This document shows positions 23,301-26,714 of a DNA stretch of 26,714 bases, one piece after another. Position 1 is the first letter of the stretch; each line of letters begins with the position of its first letter. The notes beneath the pieces were generated by a model. That model was not told the origin of the DNA and did not search any database. It worked only from the letters and a program-made list of their open reading frames with translations. The stretch is taken from NCBI GenBank assembly GCA_947625005.1, contig CANQNA010000004.1:1-26714 (forward strand), written 5' to 3'. A program made the position numbers and the translations under genes. Source of the stretch: an uncultured Bacilli bacterium. Lineage in GTDB: Bacteria > Bacillota_I > Bacilli_A > RF39 > UBA660.

Positions 23301-26300
23301 CTATTTTTGTTTCTCAACTAATTTAATATAACTTACAACACCATTTTCAACTAAATAGCCATATTTTAATCCAATAGGTTGATAGTAAGATTGCTCTAAT
23401 TTAGTAGGTTTAATTGAAAATTGTTCAGCAAACCCATCACCTATCCATAATCCACTACTTGCATCAACAGTATCTTTATACCAAGATTCCATTTCTTTTT
23501 TCTTTAAAGAACCTGCCGAATCAACAAAAATAAAGTGAATTTTTATAGTTTCTTTTGTTTTGTTCATTATGTTTTCAAAAATTTTCTTGTCATCTGCAGA
23601 TAAACTAGAAACAAATTTATCTAATCCAATAATAACACAAACAATTTCACGAACATTTGCAATTGCTTTTTTATTAAAATTGTTATTTTGTAATACTTCA
23701 TATATTTGTTCTCCATATTGATTTATTTTTGTTAATATTTCACTATAATTAGAATTACGATAATCAACATTCGCATACTTATTATTTTCTAGAGCAAATT
23801 TTGCATCCATTACAAATGTATTAAAACTTTTACTACTACCTAAAACTCCTATTAATTTATCTGTAAAAGGAATTATATCTTCAAATGTTCTAACAGAAAT
23901 TAAATATGAAATATATTCTTGTAATTTAATATTGGCAACTGATAAAGTCTTTTTCACTATTCCTACAGGAACATTAGAAATTGTTATTTCCTCTTTAATT
24001 ATATCGTTATATGTTACAACTTCAGGTAAAACAGGAATATTTCTAGCCTTCATCTTAACATTCATAAATAACTTAATACAATAAGTTTTAATATTTTCAT
24101 ATAACGTTTCTTTTGGAAAAGCATAAGCTGTTTGAAATTCTACTACTCTATCTAATTTAATTAAACCACGTCCTACAGTTTTTGATGGGAATATTCCATT
24201 AGTATTACCTAATAAATTTCGATAATCTAATTCATCATTTAATTGTAAAGATAAAATAGTTTTGAAATTTTGACTTACTCTTGTTTTTACTCCACTAACA
24301 CTTGCACTAGTAAGTATAAAGTAAATCCCATATTTAATACAATCTCGTGTAAGTTCACTTACTACATCAAGATAATTTTCGTAAAGATCATTAAATACTT
24401 CGTATCCATTAAAAATAATTAACATATTGGGGATTTTTTCTTGAGAATTTGCTACAAAATCAGTATAGTTACCATTAAAATTAGCAAATTTTTTCTTTCT
24501 ATAAGCTATTTCGTTTTTAATAAATTTAAAGAGATTTTCTATTTTTTCATCTTCACCAGAATGAATAATATCACCAACATGCGGAGCAGCTTCAAAATTG
24601 GTTAGAACCTCTGTCCCAAAATCAACAATATATATATTTACTTCATAAATACTATACGTAGAAATCAAAGAATAAATAAGAGTTGTAATTAAATTTTCTT
24701 TTCCACTTCCGCTTGAACCATAAACTAAAATATTTCCATCACTACTTATTGGTAAAGTTAAGACATTTTGAAATTGTTTGCTTGGATAATCATACTCTCC
24801 AATAACAGGTTCAAGATAATAATCTTTTTTGGTAAAATTATATTTTTCTTTTAATTTATCGACATAAATTACATTAGGTATGCGAGATAACCATAAAGGT
24901 TTAATTTTTAAATTTTCTGTTTCGGTAGTGTTAATTATATAATTTAATATATTTGGTAACTCTTCTCCTTTATATACATATTGAGTATTATTTTTTGTTA
25001 TATCGCCTTTTTTTATTATTTCTCCTACTTCATTGACAAAATCAATACTTGAATCTACTATAGTAATTTTTTTATCACTTTCATAATAGGGACAACCTGC
25101 ATAAGCACTTTGACCTTTAGCAAATAATTCATTGTAACCCACTTGAAAATAAAATCTACCTGTTTCTTTTAACATAGCAGCATCAGGACATTTTAACATA
25201 TCATTTGAATCACTTTTATCTTGCACTTTTAAACAAACTCTAAATTTAGAGTTTGACCATATTTGATCATCTACTACTCCGCTAGGTTTTTGAGTAGCAA
25301 GTATTAAATGCACTCCAAGAGAACGACCTATACGAGCAGTTGAAATAAGTTCGTCCATGAACTCAGGTTGTTGAGCCTTTAGTTCTGCAAATTCATCACT
25401 TATAATAAATAAATGACTCATTGGTTCTTTAAGTTTTCCTTGTCTATATAGTTCTTGATATTTATAAATATCCATACTACTTTCTTTTAATTCTTCTCTA
25501 GCACTTTTAAAAAGCGCTTGTCTTCTTTTTAATTCTGCTTCTATACTTGCTAAACTTCTTTGAATTTCAACAATATCCAAATTTGTAATTGTTCCAACAA
25601 CATGAGGCAATTTTATATTATTTTCTCTATTGTCAAAAGTAAGCGCTAAACCTCCACCTTTATAATCAATTAAAACAAATTGAACTTCTTCAGGGCTATA
25701 ATTAACTGCCATTGATAAAATATAAGTAATAATCCACTCAGATTTACCTGAACCTGTCATTCCTGCCACAAGTCCATGGGGTCCATGAGCTTTTTCATGT
25801 AAATCTATATTAAACAACTCTCCTTGTTCATCAATTCCTACAGGTGCTTCCAAAGAATTAACAACATCATTATTTTTCCATCTATTTAAGATATTTAATT
25901 GATTTACATTACCAACATCATACATTTCTAAAAAACCATATTGAGATGGTAAAATAAAATTTCCATTTGCAATATCTACAGGTATATTACTAACTGTTGT
26001 AATACAATTTCTTAAAGAAAAATTAACTAAATCAGGTTTGAATGTTGCTTGATTTTCATTATCCATTTGATTTGTAAATATTCCTGAAGAATCAGGATTG
26101 ACATTTATAAACATATTACATTCATTTGGTAAATCATCTAACTTTTCTACACTAATAACTAAACTATACCCCAATTTAACATTTAATTTTAATAAATCTT
26201 TTATAAAGAAATTATTTTTAACAATAGAAATGTCATCTGTAATTATTAAATAATGTGGTGTAAAAAGAATCTCCTCTTCTTTTACCATTTCTAATCTATA

Positions 26301-26714
26301 ATTATATTCTTCTTTTAAATAACTTGTTACCTTATTAACATCATCTTTGTTTGTTGCAAAAAATCTAACTGTTTTTTCATTATTCCAAAAGTAGGATAAA
26401 TTTCTAAATTTTTCCCAATAATTTTTATTTTTTTCACTAGTTAAAACAACTATTCTTAACATATCGTACCCATGATATGCCATTATTTGCAACATTAAAT
26501 TGTCTATAAAACTATTTACTGTTGTTTGATTTCCAATAATTCCTACAGTTTTATTAGTTCTAAAATTTAAAGTTATTGGTACATCCGTAATATCTTTAGA
26601 TTCATTAACTAAATCACCAATTATATCTTTTAAATTGTCTTCTTCCATAGTAAAATGTTCTTCTGGATATTTAATTTCAATATCGGGTTTTTTAGTACCA
26701 ATTCCTAATCTTAA
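23301..26714 (-). CDS. essC: EssC/YukB-type FtsK-like ATPase of the type VIIb secretion system, 5' end beyond window
   Basis: This is the membrane motor of type VIIb secretion. The frame is open to base 26714 (1137 residues visible), so the ATG at 26648 is internal. The upstream residues (RLGIGTKKPDIEIKYPEEHF) match the EssC region just after the membrane helices, and the FHA domains and helices must lie beyond the window. The first ATPase domain is intact: GMTGSGKS at about 25741-25770 and FIISDEF at about 25389-25410. The second has GSSGSGKEN with a weak Walker B (LIIFNGYEVF). The third has GSSKSFNTF, without Lys-Ser/Thr. One active and two degenerate domains fit known EssC proteins. The C-terminus is the variable part that often selects substrates. 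Other core genes (EsaA, EssA, EssB, EsaB) are not in the window. Confidence 0.95.
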   Translation of the reverse strand, partial: LRLGIGTKKPDIEIKYPEEHFTMEEDNLKDIIGDLVNESKDITDVPITLNFRTNKTVGIIGNQTTVNSFIDNLMLQIMAYHGYDMLRIVVLTSEKNKNYWEKFRNLSYFWNNEKTVRFFATNKDDVNKVTSYLKEEYNYRLEMVKEEEILFTPHYLIITDDISIVKNNFFIKDLLKLNVKLGYSLVISVEKLDDLPNECNMFINVNPDSSGIFTNQMDNENQATFKPDLVNFSLRNCITTVSNIPVDIANGNFILPSQYGFLEMYDVGNVNQLNILNRWKNNDVVNSLEAPVGIDEQGELFNIDLHEKAHGPHGLVAGMTGSGKSEWIITYILSMAVNYSPEEVQFVLIDYKGGGLALTFDNRENNIKLPHVVGTITNLDIVEIQRSLASIEAELKRRQALFKSAREELKESSMDIYKYQELYRQGKLKEPMSHLFIISDEFAELKAQQPEFMDELISTARIGRSLGVHLILATQKPSGVVDDQIWSNSKFRVCLKVQDKSDSNDMLKCPDAAMLKETGRFYFQVGYNELFAKGQSAYAGCPYYESDKKITIVDSSIDFVNEVGEIIKKGDITKNNTQYVYKGEELPNILNYIINTTETENLKIKPLWLSRIPNVIYVDKLKEKYNFTKKDYYLEPVIGEYDYPSKQFQNVLTLPISSDGNILVYGSSGSGKENLITTLIYSLISTYSIYEVNIYIVDFGTEVLTNFEAAPHVGDIIHSGEDEKIENLFKFIKNEIAYRKKKFANFNGNYTDFVANSQEKIPNMLIIFNGYEVFNDLYENYLDVVSELTRDCIKYGIYFILTSASVSGVKTRVSQNFKTILSLQLNDELDYRNLLGNTNGIFPSKTVGRGLIKLDRVVEFQTAYAFPKETLYENIKTYCIKLFMNVKMKARNIPVLPEVVTYNDIIKEEITISNVPVGIVKKTLSVANIKLQEYISYLISVRTFEDIIPFTDKLIGVLGSSKSFNTFVMDAKFALENNKYANVDYRNSNYSEILTKINQYGEQIYEVLQNNNFNKKAIANVREIVCVIIGLDKFVSSLSADDKKIFENIMNKTKETIKIHFIFVDSAGSLKKKEMESWYKDTVDASSGLWIGDGFAEQFSIKPTKLEQSYYQPIGLKYGYLVENGVVSYIKLVEKQK

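Noticed and set aside
26646..26648. ATG as the start of EssC
   Set aside because: The frame stays open to the window edge, and the upstream codons match the EssC sequence before the ATPase domains. The true start lies outside.
1..26714. tRNA, rRNA, CRISPR arrays, insertion sequences, attachment sites
   Set aside because: No cloverleaf, conserved rRNA stretch, regular spaced repeats, transposase or terminal inverted repeats were seen on reading both strands.

Overview
The window is very AT-rich, with short intergenic gaps, purine-rich Shine-Dalgarno sites (AGGAGG, AAAGGA, GGTGA) and canonical sigma-A promoters. TGA is used as a stop and Trp is TGG, so the standard bacterial code applies and this is not a Mycoplasma-type genome. 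A class B penicillin-binding protein and a VanY-type carboxypeptidase show a peptidoglycan wall. A type VIIb secretion (T7SSb) locus and low-GC gram-positive style ABC exporters point to a low-GC Firmicute/Bacillota. My inference is a gut-type Erysipelotrichia/Bacilli (RF39-like) lineage; the species cannot be told from this sequence.

Layout, left to right. (1) 1-3069, minus: a 3'-truncated acyl-CoA synthetase preceded by an M3 oligoendopeptidase. (2) 3175-4671, plus: a divergent pair, a CPBP membrane protease and a membrane-anchored metallophosphoesterase. (3) 4682-9054, minus: a stand-alone E2/CAT-fold acyltransferase-like protein that lacks the catalytic His, an XRE regulator fused to a membrane domain, and a PASTA-containing class B PBP. 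(4) 9141-16029, minus: an operon of MarR regulator, asymmetric heterodimeric ABC exporter (two genes) and MacB-like ATPase-permease. It has a consensus promoter and a MarR-type dyad over the start site. (5) 16225-17271, minus: a 34-aa membrane peptide coupled to VanY. (6) 17397-26714, minus: the T7SSb region.

The T7SSb region reads, in transcription order: EssC (5' end beyond the window); a strong promoter with an overlapping inverted repeat; a 202-aa protein that looks like two WXG100 domains in tandem; a hairpin that can act as terminator or attenuator; a DUF4176 protein; a 129-aa helical partner; an 820-aa effector with a C-terminal ADP-ribosyltransferase domain (R-S-x-S/Q-x-E type); a second DUF4176 protein; a 53-aa ORF that looks like the tail of a Ser/Thr kinase; a 49-aa acidic ORF; and a 430-aa protein of unknown function with a clear internal duplication. 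EssC is the export motor, and the WXG100, DUF4176 and helical proteins would be targeting partners of the toxin. The genes after the toxin are where immunity functions are expected, but none matches an immunity family I recognise.

The most interesting parts are the tandem WXG100 protein, the codon-use boundary inside the toxin gene, the alternative hairpins after the WXG100 gene, and the unrecognised post-toxin cluster. No rRNA, tRNA, CRISPR array or insertion sequence was seen. No gene-free stretch exceeds 300 bases.
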